This document shows positions 43,439-54,452 of a stretch of 64,000 bases of DNA, in pieces; the first letter of the stretch is position 1, and every line of letters begins with the position of its first letter. The stretch is taken from assembly GCA_903838295.1 (NCBI GenBank), contig CAILXX010000001.1:124001-188000 (forward strand), read 5' to 3'. A program made the translations under genes and the position numbers. The notes beneath the pieces are model-generated. The model was not told the DNA's origin. It saw only the letters and a program-made list of their open reading frames with translations, and did not search any database. The DNA comes from an uncultured Actinomycetes bacterium (GTDB lineage: Bacteria; Actinomycetota; Actinomycetes; Nanopelagicales; Nanopelagicaceae).

Positions 43439-44881
43439 TTATCCCTCTTCGACCGCCCGCTTAGCTGGGTTTCCAGAGCGCGATTTCTTCTTGGCCGGTT
43501 GCTGCTTATTGAATTTTGGCATCGCCGGCATTCCTGGAACCGGCGGCATTCCTGCTGGCATACCCCCACCATTACGCATCTGGCGCATCATCTTCTGCGC
43601 AGCAGTAAACCGATCGACCAAATTATTTACTTCAGAGACTGCCCGACCACTCCCCTTGGCGATTCGCGACCGCCGCGTACCATTTAAAATTTTTACATCT
43701 TCGCGCTCAGCTGGCGTCATTGATTGAATAATGGCTTCGGTCTTAATTAATTCACCATCATCCAAACTTTCTAACTGCTTCTTCATCGCTCCACTATTCA
43801 TCCCAGGCAACATCCCAAGCATCTTGCTCATAGAACCCATCTTCTTAATAGCCTGCAACTGGCCTAGAAAATCGAGCAATGTAAAATCGTCACCTCGGGC
43901 AAATTTTTCTTCAAACCGCTTCGTTAAGTCCGGATCCATTGCAGCTTTGGCTTGCTCCGCCAGAGTCTGAACATCTCCAAGTCCAAGGATACGAGAGGCC
44001 ATGCGATCTGGGTAGAAGAGATCAAAATCAGTTGGATTTTCCCCGGTTGCTGCGAACATGATTGGTCGGTTTGTGCGCGTGAGAATCGAAAGTGCCGCAC
44101 CACCGCGAGCATCTCCATCAAGTTTTGTCAGTACAACTGCATCAAATCCAAGACCGCTCAAGAAGGCTTCTGCGGTACGAACCGCATCTTGTCCAACCAT
44201 GGCGTCAACAACTAAAAGAATTTCATCGGGCTTCACTGCATCTCTTATTCGTGCAGCTTGTTCCATTAGCTCATAATCGACACCTAATCGACCCGCTGTA
44301 TCGACGATGACAAAGTTATGCAGCTTCTCTTCTGCAAATTTTTTACCCGCTTTAGCAACCGCTACTGGATCCCCGACACCATTGCCAGGTTCTGGAGCAA
44401 AAACTGGAACACCGACTGACGCACCAACTTGCTGTAGCTGTGTTACAGCATTTGGACGCTGCAGGTCTGAGGCGATAAGGATCGGAGTATTTCCTTGATT
44501 CTTTAAATAGAGAGCTAACTTTCCGGCAAGCGAAGTTTTACCAGCACCTTGCAATCCAGCCAACATAATTACTGTAGGCGGATTCTTTGCCATGCGAATA
44601 CGCCTAGCTTGCCCACCTAGGATTCGAACCAATTCCTTGTTCACAATGTCGAATATGCCTTGTGATGGGTTGACGCTCTTATTCACTTGTTCGAGTTCTG
44701 CTAAGGAAATCTCCTTAATCGAATCCGCAAAAGTGTCAGCCACCTGTAGGGCAACATCTGATTCGATTAGGGCGCTCCGAATTTCAGCGACAATTTCCTC
44801 AATATCCGAAGGCTTTAAACGACCGCGAGAGCGCAGCGAAGAGAACGCTGAAGCAAATTTAGAGGTCAGGGAATCGAACAC
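43439..44881 (-). CDS. ffh: Signal recognition particle protein Ffh
   Basis: SRP GTPase that delivers nascent membrane proteins to FtsY. 480 residues: N domain, G domain with GLQGAGKT (109-116), DTAGR, TKLDGDARGG, then the M domain, which binds SRP RNA and ends in a Met/Pro/Gly-rich tail (GGGMPAGMPPVPGMPAMP). GTG 44881 is preceded by TACCCT at exactly 6 bases, next to the glnD stop codon, so ffh appears to have its own leaderless promoter although it follows glnD after 12 bases. The receptor FtsY is encoded 4 kb upstream. Confidence 0.96.
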   Translation of the reverse strand: MFDSLTSKFASAFSSLRSRGRLKPSDIEEIVAEIRSALIESDVALQVADTFADSIKEISLAELEQVNKSVNPSQGIFDIVNKELVRILGGQARRIRMAKNPPTVIMLAGLQGAGKTSLAGKLALYLKNQGNTPILIASDLQRPNAVTQLQQVGASVGVPVFAPEPGNGVGDPVAVAKAGKKFAEEKLHNFVIVDTAGRLGVDYELMEQAARIRDAVKPDEILLVVDAMVGQDAVRTAEAFLSGLGFDAVVLTKLDGDARGGAALSILTRTNRPIMFAATGENPTDFDLFYPDRMASRILGLGDVQTLAEQAKAAMDPDLTKRFEEKFARGDDFTLLDFLGQLQAIKKMGSMSKMLGMLPGMNSGAMKKQLESLDDGELIKTEAIIQSMTPAEREDVKILNGTRRSRIAKGSGRAVSEVNNLVDRFTAAQKMMRQMRNGGGMPAGMPPVPGMPAMPKFNKQQPAKKKSRSGNPAKRAVEEG

Positions 44882-44887
44882 GGGGTA

Positions 44888-44893
44888 AGGGTA
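44888..44893 (-). promoter_or_regulatory. -10 element TACCCT of ffh (leaderless)
   Basis: TACCCT on the minus strand, 6 bases before the GTG at 44881, immediately after the glnD stop. Confidence 0.55.
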
Positions 44894-47155
44894 CTAGTCC
44901 TCTGCGCTAAGAATTATCTGCAGCTCTGTCGCAAGTTCCGATGCCTTATCCTCACCGAGCGGTGCCCCGGTCGAGTCTGTGACGTACAGGGTGTCAAAAG
45001 CCTCCGCTCCTAGCGTGGAAACAATGGCTCCTTTGATATCCACTCCAAATCCAGATATCGCGGTTGTCACTGTATAAAGAAGTGCTGGACGGTCGTGCAT
45101 CCGCACCTCAATGATTGTGGCATCAGTAACAATTTGTGTAATTGCCGTGACAACCGGCGGAGGTACCAAAATTCCCGGTCGTCTTCTATAGGAACGAATT
45201 CGCTCATTTATCCGAATCTGCAGATCTTCAGTCCCGACGAGTGCGCTCTCAATGAGATTAATCAAACCAGAAGTTGATGGAATCGCCGCATTAATATCTA
45301 CATTGACGATCCAATTCATTACCGCTGTTACTCCCACTGTCCTGGTTTTAGCTGAACGAACATCCATTCGCGTTACAGTAAATACAGCGGTAATCGCAGC
45401 CAGTAAGCCAGTTCGATCTGGGGCGATAATTTCGATCTCGAGGGTATCACCGCGATCAACGACATCCACCGACAATTCACCCGTTGCAGCTTTCTCCAAC
45501 TGCTGAGGTGATAACTCTGGCTGAGGTGCAGGGGCGATGCCTTGCATCGCCAATAAAGTCTTCTTAACTAGATTCTCGACTAGACCCGCTTTCCAATCAC
45601 TCCATGCAGTTCGACCAGTCGCCTCGCCATCAGCAATGCTAAGTGCGTGAAGCAACTCCAATAATTGGGCGTTACCTACCAAGTTGCGAACATATTCGAT
45701 TGTTTGTGGATCATCAATATCCCGTCGAGTTGCAACAGTTGGCAAAAGTAGATGATGTAAAACCATCTTGGAAAGAAGCGATGCATCCTCTTCACTAAAT
45801 CCAATGCGAAGGGCAAGGGGATAAATCAGTTCTGCACCATATTCTGAATGGTCTTTATGCTCATAACCCTTACCAATATCGTGAAATAGCGCGCCGACCA
45901 GAAGCAGGTCGGGCCTGTGAACTTCACGAGTAAGCGCGGCTGCACGAACAGCGGTTTCGAGCATATGTCGATCAACAGTGTGGTGATGTAGCACATTTCG
46001 TTGCGGCAAGAACCGGACATGCTCCCACTCTGGAATCCATTTTTCTATGAGATTTTCCTGATCTAACGATTCAAACACATCCACCATTGCAGCGCCTGCA
46101 CCAATAAAAGCAACTAAATCTTCGCGAGATTGTCGCGGCCATGGCGTCGTCAGCGACTGAAAATCTGCCGCAATTTTAACAACTGTTTCCAGCGATAATC
46201 GCACACCCCTTTGAGCAGCGAAGGAAGCTGCACGCAAACCTAGGCCCCCATCTTCAGAGATGGCATAACCACCAATAACACCTATTTCATTTCTATATCG
46301 CTCTAGCCCTTTAGCAATTGGCACTCTGCGGCTTCGCCGAAACCTAGATTCGCGCGTTTGCTCGTCAATACGATGCCACGTCAACTGCATCACATAGTCG
46401 ACCGCACGAGCCGCTTTAGATAATTGCAGCATTAAAATATCAGCATTTTCAATCGACATACTGACGGCGACGGCATCCTGCTCGGTCAAGAGCAATTGAT
46501 CTCTTGTCCGTCTCGTCACTCCATGTAAAGCATCGCGAGTAGAAGCAATCAGCGCTTCAGATTCTGCTAACCGATCTAACGCAACCGGAACAAATTCACT
46601 AATGGCAATCGCTCGCAATGCTGTTATGTCCCGAAGTCCACCCCTAGATTCCTTGAGATCCGGTTCTAACAGAAAAGCCATCTCCCCAAAAATATTTGTG
46701 CGATCTTCGATGGCAGCCTTCAGCATCACAAGATAATCCTCAATATGCTTGCGCCATTGCTTTACCGCATCCCCACCAACAGCATCACTCAAATCTTGCC
46801 TACCTGCTAGGTGGCGGATATCTAGAAGACCTAACGCAACTTTTATATCTCCCCGCGCTACTTGCTTGGTCTCTTTGCGGGTTCTTACAGAGTAATCAAT
46901 CTGTTTACCTTCGCTCCAGAGTGGATTGAGCATCGCCTTGACGAAGATCGAAAGTTTCTCTTCGCTTAGCCCAGTATGAATGAAAATGATATCGAGATCT
47001 GACCCAGGTGAAAGTTCACCACGTCCAAAACCACCGACCGCAGCAAGAGCAATCTCTTCCTCAGAGGTATTTGAAACGCGCAGAGCGCCACGAAAGAGTT
47101 CTGCAAGTAATTCATCGCTTGCATTGGATCTTTCGCGGCGCTCTCTCGTACCCAT
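44894..47155 (-). CDS. glnD: Bifunctional PII uridylyltransferase / uridylyl-removing protein
   Basis: Main glutamine sensor, which modifies and demodifies GlnB. 753 residues, somewhat shorter than the 800 or more of related GlnD proteins because of a brief N-terminus. The nucleotidyltransferase site GGFGRGELSPGSDLDI (residues 41-56) with its two Asp, HD-domain pair His425-Asp426 in FHDIGKGYEHKDH, and two C-terminal ACT domains (about 575-650 and 685-750) are intact. In some actinobacteria GlnD adenylylates the PII homologue instead. A TAGGCT lies 7 bases before the ATG, a possible separate near-leaderless start. Confidence 0.94.
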   Translation of the reverse strand: MGTRERRERSNASDELLAELFRGALRVSNTSEEEIALAAVGGFGRGELSPGSDLDIIFIHTGLSEEKLSIFVKAMLNPLWSEGKQIDYSVRTRKETKQVARGDIKVALGLLDIRHLAGRQDLSDAVGGDAVKQWRKHIEDYLVMLKAAIEDRTNIFGEMAFLLEPDLKESRGGLRDITALRAIAISEFVPVALDRLAESEALIASTRDALHGVTRRTRDQLLLTEQDAVAVSMSIENADILMLQLSKAARAVDYVMQLTWHRIDEQTRESRFRRSRRVPIAKGLERYRNEIGVIGGYAISEDGGLGLRAASFAAQRGVRLSLETVVKIAADFQSLTTPWPRQSREDLVAFIGAGAAMVDVFESLDQENLIEKWIPEWEHVRFLPQRNVLHHHTVDRHMLETAVRAAALTREVHRPDLLLVGALFHDIGKGYEHKDHSEYGAELIYPLALRIGFSEEDASLLSKMVLHHLLLPTVATRRDIDDPQTIEYVRNLVGNAQLLELLHALSIADGEATGRTAWSDWKAGLVENLVKKTLLAMQGIAPAPQPELSPQQLEKAATGELSVDVVDRGDTLEIEIIAPDRTGLLAAITAVFTVTRMDVRSAKTRTVGVTAVMNWIVNVDINAAIPSTSGLINLIESALVGTEDLQIRINERIRSYRRRPGILVPPPVVTAITQIVTDATIIEVRMHDRPALLYTVTTAISGFGVDIKGAIVSTLGAEAFDTLYVTDSTGAPLGEDKASELATELQIILSAED

Positions 47156-47181
47156 AAGGGTTAGCCTAACTATTTAACTTA

Positions 47182-48851
<1,670 letters not shown>

Positions 48852-48886
48852 AGATTTCTCCGTTTTATTTTAAAAAGGTGAGGAGA

Positions 48887-48900
48887 TCTCAACATTGAGA
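48887..48900. promoter_or_regulatory. 14-bp inverted repeat in the amt leader
   Basis: TCTCAA and TTGAGA arms around CA, about 35 bases upstream of the amt start. It could be an operator or a small leader hairpin. No clear -10 or -35 was assigned. Confidence 0.3.
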
Positions 48901-48983
48901 GGCTCGAAGAAAGTGGACCGACACTGGCACGCACTTTTAACTCTTACGAACGGCAGAAATTTAACACGAGATTTCGTTGTTGG

Positions 48984-49820
48984 CTACTCCAACAGGCTAG
49001 AAATATAGATCGAAGCCTCGAAGGTGGAAAAATCTTCGGCCCGCTCCCCCGTCCCCACAAATTTGATCGGGAGCCTAGTCTCGCGCTCTATCGCCAGCGC
49101 AATGCCACCTTTGGCAGATCCATCCATCTTGGTCAGGACCAGGCCCGTGACTCCTACCGCCTCGAGAAAACTCCTTGCCTGCACAATCCCGTTTTGGCCT
49201 GTTGTCGCATCTACAACCAACAGAACTTCATCGATTGGAGAGCTCTTCTCGAGGACTCTTCGAATCTTAGAGAGTTCGTCCATCAGATTGGACTTGGTGT
49301 GTAAGCGTCCAGCCGTATCAATAATTAAATAATCAACCTTCTCACGAATCGCCAATGTCGCCGCATCAAAGACAACCGATGCCGGATCTCCTTGAAATTT
49401 ACCCGCTACTACCTCAACGCCAATTTTTTCACCCCAGGTCTGCAGCTGTTCAATAGCTGCAGCTCGAAAAGTATCTGCAGCCGCGACGACGACCGAGTTA
49501 CCGGATTGTTTAATCAAACTCATTAATTTTGCAACGGAGGTTGTTTTACCAGTGCCATTTACCCCAACCACCATGACTGTAGTGGGACGTCCCTGTGCTC
49601 GCGCGAGTGAGCGGTCAACACTAGTTAATGCCGATTCCAATGCATGCGTTAGCGCAACCTCACAATCTTCTACCTTTTCACGACGAGCGATCTCAATCAA
49701 TTCATCGCAAAGGGTGGCGCCGAGATCAGCCTCAATCAAAGTTGTTCGTAGCTCATCCCAATCTGCATCCGATGTCGAACCGCCACGGAGTTTTGCAAGA
49801 ATCTTTGAGAATAAAGCCAT
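48984..49820 (-). CDS. ftsY: Signal recognition particle receptor FtsY (short form)
   Basis: SRP receptor GTPase, 278 residues: N domain then G domain with GVNGTGKTT (86-94), DTAGRLHTK, TKMDGSAKGG. The acidic A domain found in many FtsY proteins is missing; membrane contact must come from the short N-terminal segment MALFSKILAKLR. Such short forms are known. It begins 12 bases after the smc stop, so smc and ftsY share a transcript, as in most actinobacteria. Confidence 0.95.
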   Translation of the reverse strand: MALFSKILAKLRGGSTSDADWDELRTTLIEADLGATLCDELIEIARREKVEDCEVALTHALESALTSVDRSLARAQGRPTTVMVVGVNGTGKTTSVAKLMSLIKQSGNSVVVAAADTFRAAAIEQLQTWGEKIGVEVVAGKFQGDPASVVFDAATLAIREKVDYLIIDTAGRLHTKSNLMDELSKIRRVLEKSSPIDEVLLVVDATTGQNGIVQARSFLEAVGVTGLVLTKMDGSAKGGIALAIERETRLPIKFVGTGERAEDFSTFEASIYISSLLE

Positions 49821-49832
49821 AATGTAGCTCTC

Positions 49833-52800
49833 TTACGAGACGGATTCAGATTCGCGCAAACGTTGCGAAATGACTTCCGATACTCCGTCGCCGCGCATCG
49901 TCACACCATAAAGCGCATCTGCTATCTCCATTGTGCGCTTCTGGTGAGTAATAATGATTAATTGAGATTTTTCACGTAGCTCTTCGAAAACCCCCAAGAG
50001 TCGACTCAAATTGGTGTCATCAAGGGCGGCCTCAACTTCGTCCATGACATAGAACGGACTTGGACGTGCTTTGAATATCGCCACAAGCATGGCAACAGCC
50101 ACCAACGAACGTTCTCCGCCAGAGAGCAAGGAGAGCCGCTTAATGCGCTTACCTGGTGGCCGCGCTTCGACATCCACGCCAGTTGTCATCATGTTGCTCG
50201 GATCGGTCAATATTAACTTTCCGTCACCACCCGGGAACAATCGAGCAAATATTTGTTCGAACTCGCGAGCAGTATCAAAATAAGCATCACTAAAGATCTG
50301 AACTACTTTGTCATCAACTTCTTTTATGATGTCCAACAGATCCTTCTTGGTCTTCTTAAGATCTTCCAACTGTTCGGCAAGATAAAGAAGGCGTTCTTCA
50401 AGAGCCGAGTATTCTTCGAGAGCCAACGGGTTGATTTTACCCAACATTGCTAAGCCACGTTCTGCCTGAATCAATCGCTTCTCTTGCTGATCGCGGCGAT
50501 AAGGAATCAAATCACCTGGAACAAAGGTTCCATTCTCATCTTCAACAAAGGTCGGTACATCATTATCTGGACCGTATTCGGTTAACAGCGTATTAACATC
50601 CACGCCTAGCTCTTCAATAGCGCGATTTTCAAGTTGTTCAATCCGCAAACGTTGTTCGGCGCGAACAATTTCATCGCGGTGAACACTCGAAGTGAGCTGG
50701 TCTAGTTCTGCAGAGAGCTCACGAATTTTCCCGCGGACTGCAAGTGTTTCGCCTTCGCGTTCGGTGCGGCGACTCTCAAGACGTTCACGTTCGGTCAGCG
50801 CCTTAGAAATCGTCACTTCAATTTGAATCAGTGTTTCGTAGGCAAGATCGGCTATTTGTTGCGCACTCTTCGCAGCAACGGCGCGTTGTTCTAACCGGCC
50901 CACAGCCTTGACGGCGTTCTCGCGCTCTGCTTGTGCAGCAATTTCTAGCGCGCGGGCACGATCTGCAACAGCGGTAATTCGCTCTTCCATAGTTCGAAGT
51001 TCCAGTCGAGCTTCTACTTCCGTAGAGCGAGCCGCAGAAACTTTAGACCGCAAATCTTCTAAATGAGTTAAATCTGGCTCTACTGGAACTTGATGAGATT
51101 GGAACTGGGAAGCGGCTGCATCCAAATCTCTCTCATCAGAACTTCGTTGGGCAGTGGCAGCATCCAGGGAGGTGTTCAATCGATCAAGCTCTGCTTGTGC
51201 GCTCTTAACATTCTGACCTGCCACCGCCATCTGTTCTGCCAGACCAGAAATCTTCGCATCCGATTCATTCAGGCCAGCAAGTGCCACATCGTGTGCCCTC
51301 TGAGCGGCTTGGGCATTTGCTTGCGCCTGAGAAAGTTCGAACTTCAATGAATCACATGTAGCAACTATCGCATTGAGTTCTAGTCGCGTACGTTCGATGA
51401 GCGCGGAAATTTCAATTGCGCTATTTGATCCTACTGAACCCCCACGGACACGATTTCGACTGATCAAGTCCCCGTCTTGAGTAACCGCAATCAATTGTGG
51501 ATATTGTGCGATAGCTCTTTGCGCCTCTTCAACATCCCGCACGGCAATAACGCCACCGAGCAAGGCTTCGATCATAGATTCAAGTCCGTCGGTTTTTATC
51601 AAAGATGATAAAGAATCAAATCCCTGAGGAATCGATTGATGTGTACCGAATTCTCCATCAACCACCAATAACTCGGACTGGCCCGCGGATTCTGATTTGA
51701 GCATAGCAACCGCTTTTACCGCCGAGTGTAAATCAGCAACAACTATCGAATCCGCTAATGAACCTAACGCAGCAGCCACTGCAGATTCCCAACCTGATGT
51801 AACGCTTATTAGTGAAGATAATCGGCCACGAGAACTTGCGCCACCACGACCAGAGAGAATGGCTTCTCCGCCATCGCGGTGCGTGAGGGATTCTTCAAGC
51901 GCAGTCAATCGCGCATTTAGTCCGGCACGGTCACGAGTTGCGCCCTGTTCTTTCTCGAGTAATTCTGCGCGTTTGGAATTCGCTTCGTTCAATTGCGCCA
52001 GCGCTTTTTCGTAACCTGCGTCTAGTTCTGGCTCAAAGCGATCAACTCCTGCGATTTCGGATTCAAGGGATGCAAATTCGGTCCGAAAGCTCTGGAGGCG
52101 AGCCAACGCTTCATCTCGGGCAGCGGTCAATCTCGATATTTCCCCGTTGGTCGCATCAATTCGAGCACGTAGGCCATTGATATGGCCCTCTTGCCGTGCC
52201 GTCCCTTCGCGAGCATCCGCAATTGCCCGCAATGCCGCAGAGACTTGATTCTCTTCAAGTGCGAGAGCGGCTTCTGCATTTCGCAACTGCTGAGTGATCT
52301 CTTCTAGTGTTGCTCGAGCTCTCACGCCTTGACTTTTAAGTGCTAATTCCTCATTTCGCAAGACGCCTGCTTCGGCATCCATGCTCTCTGGATCTCGCCC
52401 GCTCGCACGTGCCTCATCGCGTTCCTCCGATAAGAATCGCGCGCGCTCTGAAGAGAGCGACTGAATTCCACGAAACTTTTCTCGTTGAGCAGTCAGGCGA
52501 TAAAAGTTCTCTTGTGCATGTACTAGAAGTGGATTTTCAACAAGTGAAATTGCTTCAATCTCTTCTTCACGACTTCTAGCTTCCGTAAGCGCAGCTTCAA
52601 CTTGATCCCGGCGAGCACGCAAAGTCGTTTCATCAGCAATTTCTGCTGCGAACGATGATTTGAGTTGGATTAAATCATCAGCAAGAAGCCGTAACCGTGA
52701 ATCGCGAACATCAGATTGAATAGTCGATGCCTTACGAGCGACTTCTGCTTGTTTGCCCAACGGCTTTAATTGACGCCGCAGCTCGACCGTAAGGTCTTGA

Positions 52801-53372
52801 ATACGTGCAAGGTTTGCTTGCATCGAATCAAGTTTGCGAAGAGCTTTCTCTTTGCGCTTACGATGCTTCAGAACTCCAGCGGCTTCTTCGATAAATGCGC
52901 GACGCTCTTCTGGGTTTGCCAAAAGAATCGCATCAAGCTGACCTTGACCTACAATCACATGCATTTCTCGACCAATACCGCTATCGCTCAACAATTCTTG
53001 AATATCGAGTAACCGTGTCGTCTCACCATTAAGTTGATATTCGCTAGTTCCGTTGCGGAACAAAATACGAGTAATAGTCACTTCTGAAAATTCAATGGGT
53101 AGGACATTGTCCGAATTGTCGATGGTGACGGAAACTTCCGCACGGCCCAGTGGGGCACGACCAGTAGTACCTGCGAAAATAACATCTTCCATCTTGCCGC
53201 CGCGAAGAGATTTTGCCCCTTGTTCACCCATCACCCATGACAAGGCATCGACTACATTGGATTTACCGGATCCATTTGGACCCACCACGCAGGTGATGCC
53301 ACGCTCAAATAGCAGGGTCGTTGAAGAGGCGAAGGACTTGAATCCCTTGAGATTTACACTCTTCAAATACAC
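49833..53372 (-). CDS. smc: Chromosome segregation protein SMC
   Basis: Condensin ATPase of 1179 residues. Walker A GPNGSGKSN at residues 31-39, long coiled coils (about 170-500 and 670-1020) flanking a hinge with the GRGGASSRGRLSSLI region near residue 520, and the C-terminal signature LSLLSGGERSLVAVA with Walker B YVMDEVEAALDD. It is intact. GTG 53372 has TAGGTT exactly 6 bases upstream, so it is probably translated from a leaderless mRNA. The fpg gene often found between rnc and smc is absent. Confidence 0.96.
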   Translation of the reverse strand: MYLKSVNLKGFKSFASSTTLLFERGITCVVGPNGSGKSNVVDALSWVMGEQGAKSLRGGKMEDVIFAGTTGRAPLGRAEVSVTIDNSDNVLPIEFSEVTITRILFRNGTSEYQLNGETTRLLDIQELLSDSGIGREMHVIVGQGQLDAILLANPEERRAFIEEAAGVLKHRKRKEKALRKLDSMQANLARIQDLTVELRRQLKPLGKQAEVARKASTIQSDVRDSRLRLLADDLIQLKSSFAAEIADETTLRARRDQVEAALTEARSREEEIEAISLVENPLLVHAQENFYRLTAQREKFRGIQSLSSERARFLSEERDEARASGRDPESMDAEAGVLRNEELALKSQGVRARATLEEITQQLRNAEAALALEENQVSAALRAIADAREGTARQEGHINGLRARIDATNGEISRLTAARDEALARLQSFRTEFASLESEIAGVDRFEPELDAGYEKALAQLNEANSKRAELLEKEQGATRDRAGLNARLTALEESLTHRDGGEAILSGRGGASSRGRLSSLISVTSGWESAVAAALGSLADSIVVADLHSAVKAVAMLKSESAGQSELLVVDGEFGTHQSIPQGFDSLSSLIKTDGLESMIEALLGGVIAVRDVEEAQRAIAQYPQLIAVTQDGDLISRNRVRGGSVGSNSAIEISALIERTRLELNAIVATCDSLKFELSQAQANAQAAQRAHDVALAGLNESDAKISGLAEQMAVAGQNVKSAQAELDRLNTSLDAATAQRSSDERDLDAAASQFQSHQVPVEPDLTHLEDLRSKVSAARSTEVEARLELRTMEERITAVADRARALEIAAQAERENAVKAVGRLEQRAVAAKSAQQIADLAYETLIQIEVTISKALTERERLESRRTEREGETLAVRGKIRELSAELDQLTSSVHRDEIVRAEQRLRIEQLENRAIEELGVDVNTLLTEYGPDNDVPTFVEDENGTFVPGDLIPYRRDQQEKRLIQAERGLAMLGKINPLALEEYSALEERLLYLAEQLEDLKKTKKDLLDIIKEVDDKVVQIFSDAYFDTAREFEQIFARLFPGGDGKLILTDPSNMMTTGVDVEARPPGKRIKRLSLLSGGERSLVAVAMLVAIFKARPSPFYVMDEVEAALDDTNLSRLLGVFEELREKSQLIIITHQKRTMEIADALYGVTMRGDGVSEVISQRLRESESVS

Positions 53373-53378
53373 GGGGAA

Positions 53379-53384
53379 AACCTA
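53379..53384 (-). promoter_or_regulatory. -10 element TAGGTT of smc (leaderless)
   Basis: TAGGTT on the minus strand, 6 bases before the GTG at 53372. Confidence 0.58.
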
Positions 53385-53480
53385 TCTCTAACGGAGGCCG
53401 CATCCGCCCATTTCAGCAATCCGCCACCTTCAACCAGTGCTTGAGACATTTAAGGCTTCCATCCCGTTGTTAAAGGGGAA

Positions 53481-54161
53481 TTAAGATTTTCGCTCCTGCA
53501 GAATTTCTAGCGCAATCTTTGCGGCAATTTGTTCGGCTTCACGCTTACTCTTGCCTGAGCCAATATCGAAACGCTCACCAGAGAGAATTGCGACTGCAGT
53601 GAAAGATTTATCATGATCAGGCCCGGACTCAGAAATTTCATATGCAGGTGGGGTGAGCCCCAGTGCTGATGCCAACTCCTGAAGAGCGGTTTTTCCATCG
53701 ATTCCAGCGCCTTGAGCATTCGCGCTCTCGATCATGGGTCCAAACCATTGCATCACCTTTTGGTGGGTGAGGGTTAAACCTTTTTCTAGATAGATCGCGC
53801 CAACAAGTGCTTCAAAAGAATCGGCAAGAATGGAATTTTTCTCGCGACCACCAGAACTTTCTTCGCCTTTTCCAATGCGCACAAATTCGCCTAGGTGTAA
53901 CTCTCTGGCAATTTGCGCTAGCGCCTTGGTATTAACTACGCCAGACCGCAACGGAGATAGGCGACTTTCATCTAGTTCAGGAAATTTTTCATAGAGAACT
54001 TCGGTGATGATTAAACCTATGACACTATCCCCAAGAAATTCCAGGCGTTCGTTGGTTGGTAAACCACCAGATTCATACGCATATGAACGATGAGTCAGGG
54101 CAAGTTCAAGCAAATCGGCAGATACCGAAATGCCTAAGCGATCGGTAAGGCCAGCGAACAG
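53481..54161 (-). CDS. rnc: Ribonuclease III, probable CTG start
   Basis: Cleaves double-stranded RNA in rRNA and mRNA processing. RNase III domain with NERLEFLGDSVIGLIITE and the second acidic site DSFEALVGAIYLEKG, then a dsRNA-binding domain (KTALQELASALG). The start is unusual: after the rpmF stop there is no ATG, GTG or TTG until TTG 54113, which would remove the first helix. CTG at 54161, one base after the rpmF TGA and 6 bases after GAGG, gives a normal 226-residue protein (LFAGLTDRLGISV). The open frame to 54371 would run antiparallel in function through rpmF and is rejected. Confidence 0.88.
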   Translation of the reverse strand: MFAGLTDRLGISVSADLLELALTHRSYAYESGGLPTNERLEFLGDSVIGLIITEVLYEKFPELDESRLSPLRSGVVNTKALAQIARELHLGEFVRIGKGEESSGGREKNSILADSFEALVGAIYLEKGLTLTHQKVMQWFGPMIESANAQGAGIDGKTALQELASALGLTPPAYEISESGPDHDKSFTAVAILSGERFDIGSGKSKREAEQIAAKIALEILQERKS

Positions 54162-54162
54162 A

Positions 54163-54336
54163 TCAGACCTCGATAACCTGACGGCGGTTATATGTTCCGC
54201 ACGTAGGACATGCCGTGTGCTGAAGCTTTGGTTGTTGGCATTGTGAACAGAGTGAAGTTGCGGCAGGAGTTGTCTTCCAAGAACTACGACGTGAACGTGT
54301 GCGCGAACGCGACATCTTTCGCTTTGGGACTGGCAT
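54163..54336 (-). CDS. rpmF: 50S ribosomal protein L32
   Basis: 57-residue protein, MPVPKRKMSRSRTRSRR at the start and two cysteine pairs, LCSQCQQP and ACPTCGTY, of the zinc-binding L32 form; it ends NRRQVIEV. It is below the usual size cut for open frames. The ATG at 54336 has Shine-Dalgarno AAGGAG. It lies between the DUF177 and rnc genes, the universal bacterial order, with a 116-base gap upstream that may hold its own promoter. Confidence 0.95.
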   Translation of the reverse strand: MPVPKRKMSRSRTRSRRSSWKTTPAATSLCSQCQQPKLQHTACPTCGTYNRRQVIEV

Positions 54337-54452
54337 AGTTTTTTACTCCTTGTTGACGATCTTATTGACACTCTTGCTCTGTACGGGACTATTAGAGGAC
54401 CGTAGGAGGAAAAGTATCCCCCATAGAGCCAAAATAGTAAAAACGAGGGTTA

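Noticed and set aside
44608-44635. tRNA T-arm-like sequence (GGTTCGAATCC on the minus strand) followed by an acceptor-like stretch
   Set aside because: It lies in frame inside ffh and encodes the conserved NKELVRILGGQARR segment; no matching D-arm, anticodon arm or 5' acceptor was found.
54162-54371. Upstream extension of the rnc open frame to a GTG at 54371
   Set aside because: It would run through the whole rpmF gene in another frame and has no family similarity; a CTG start after rpmF fits better.
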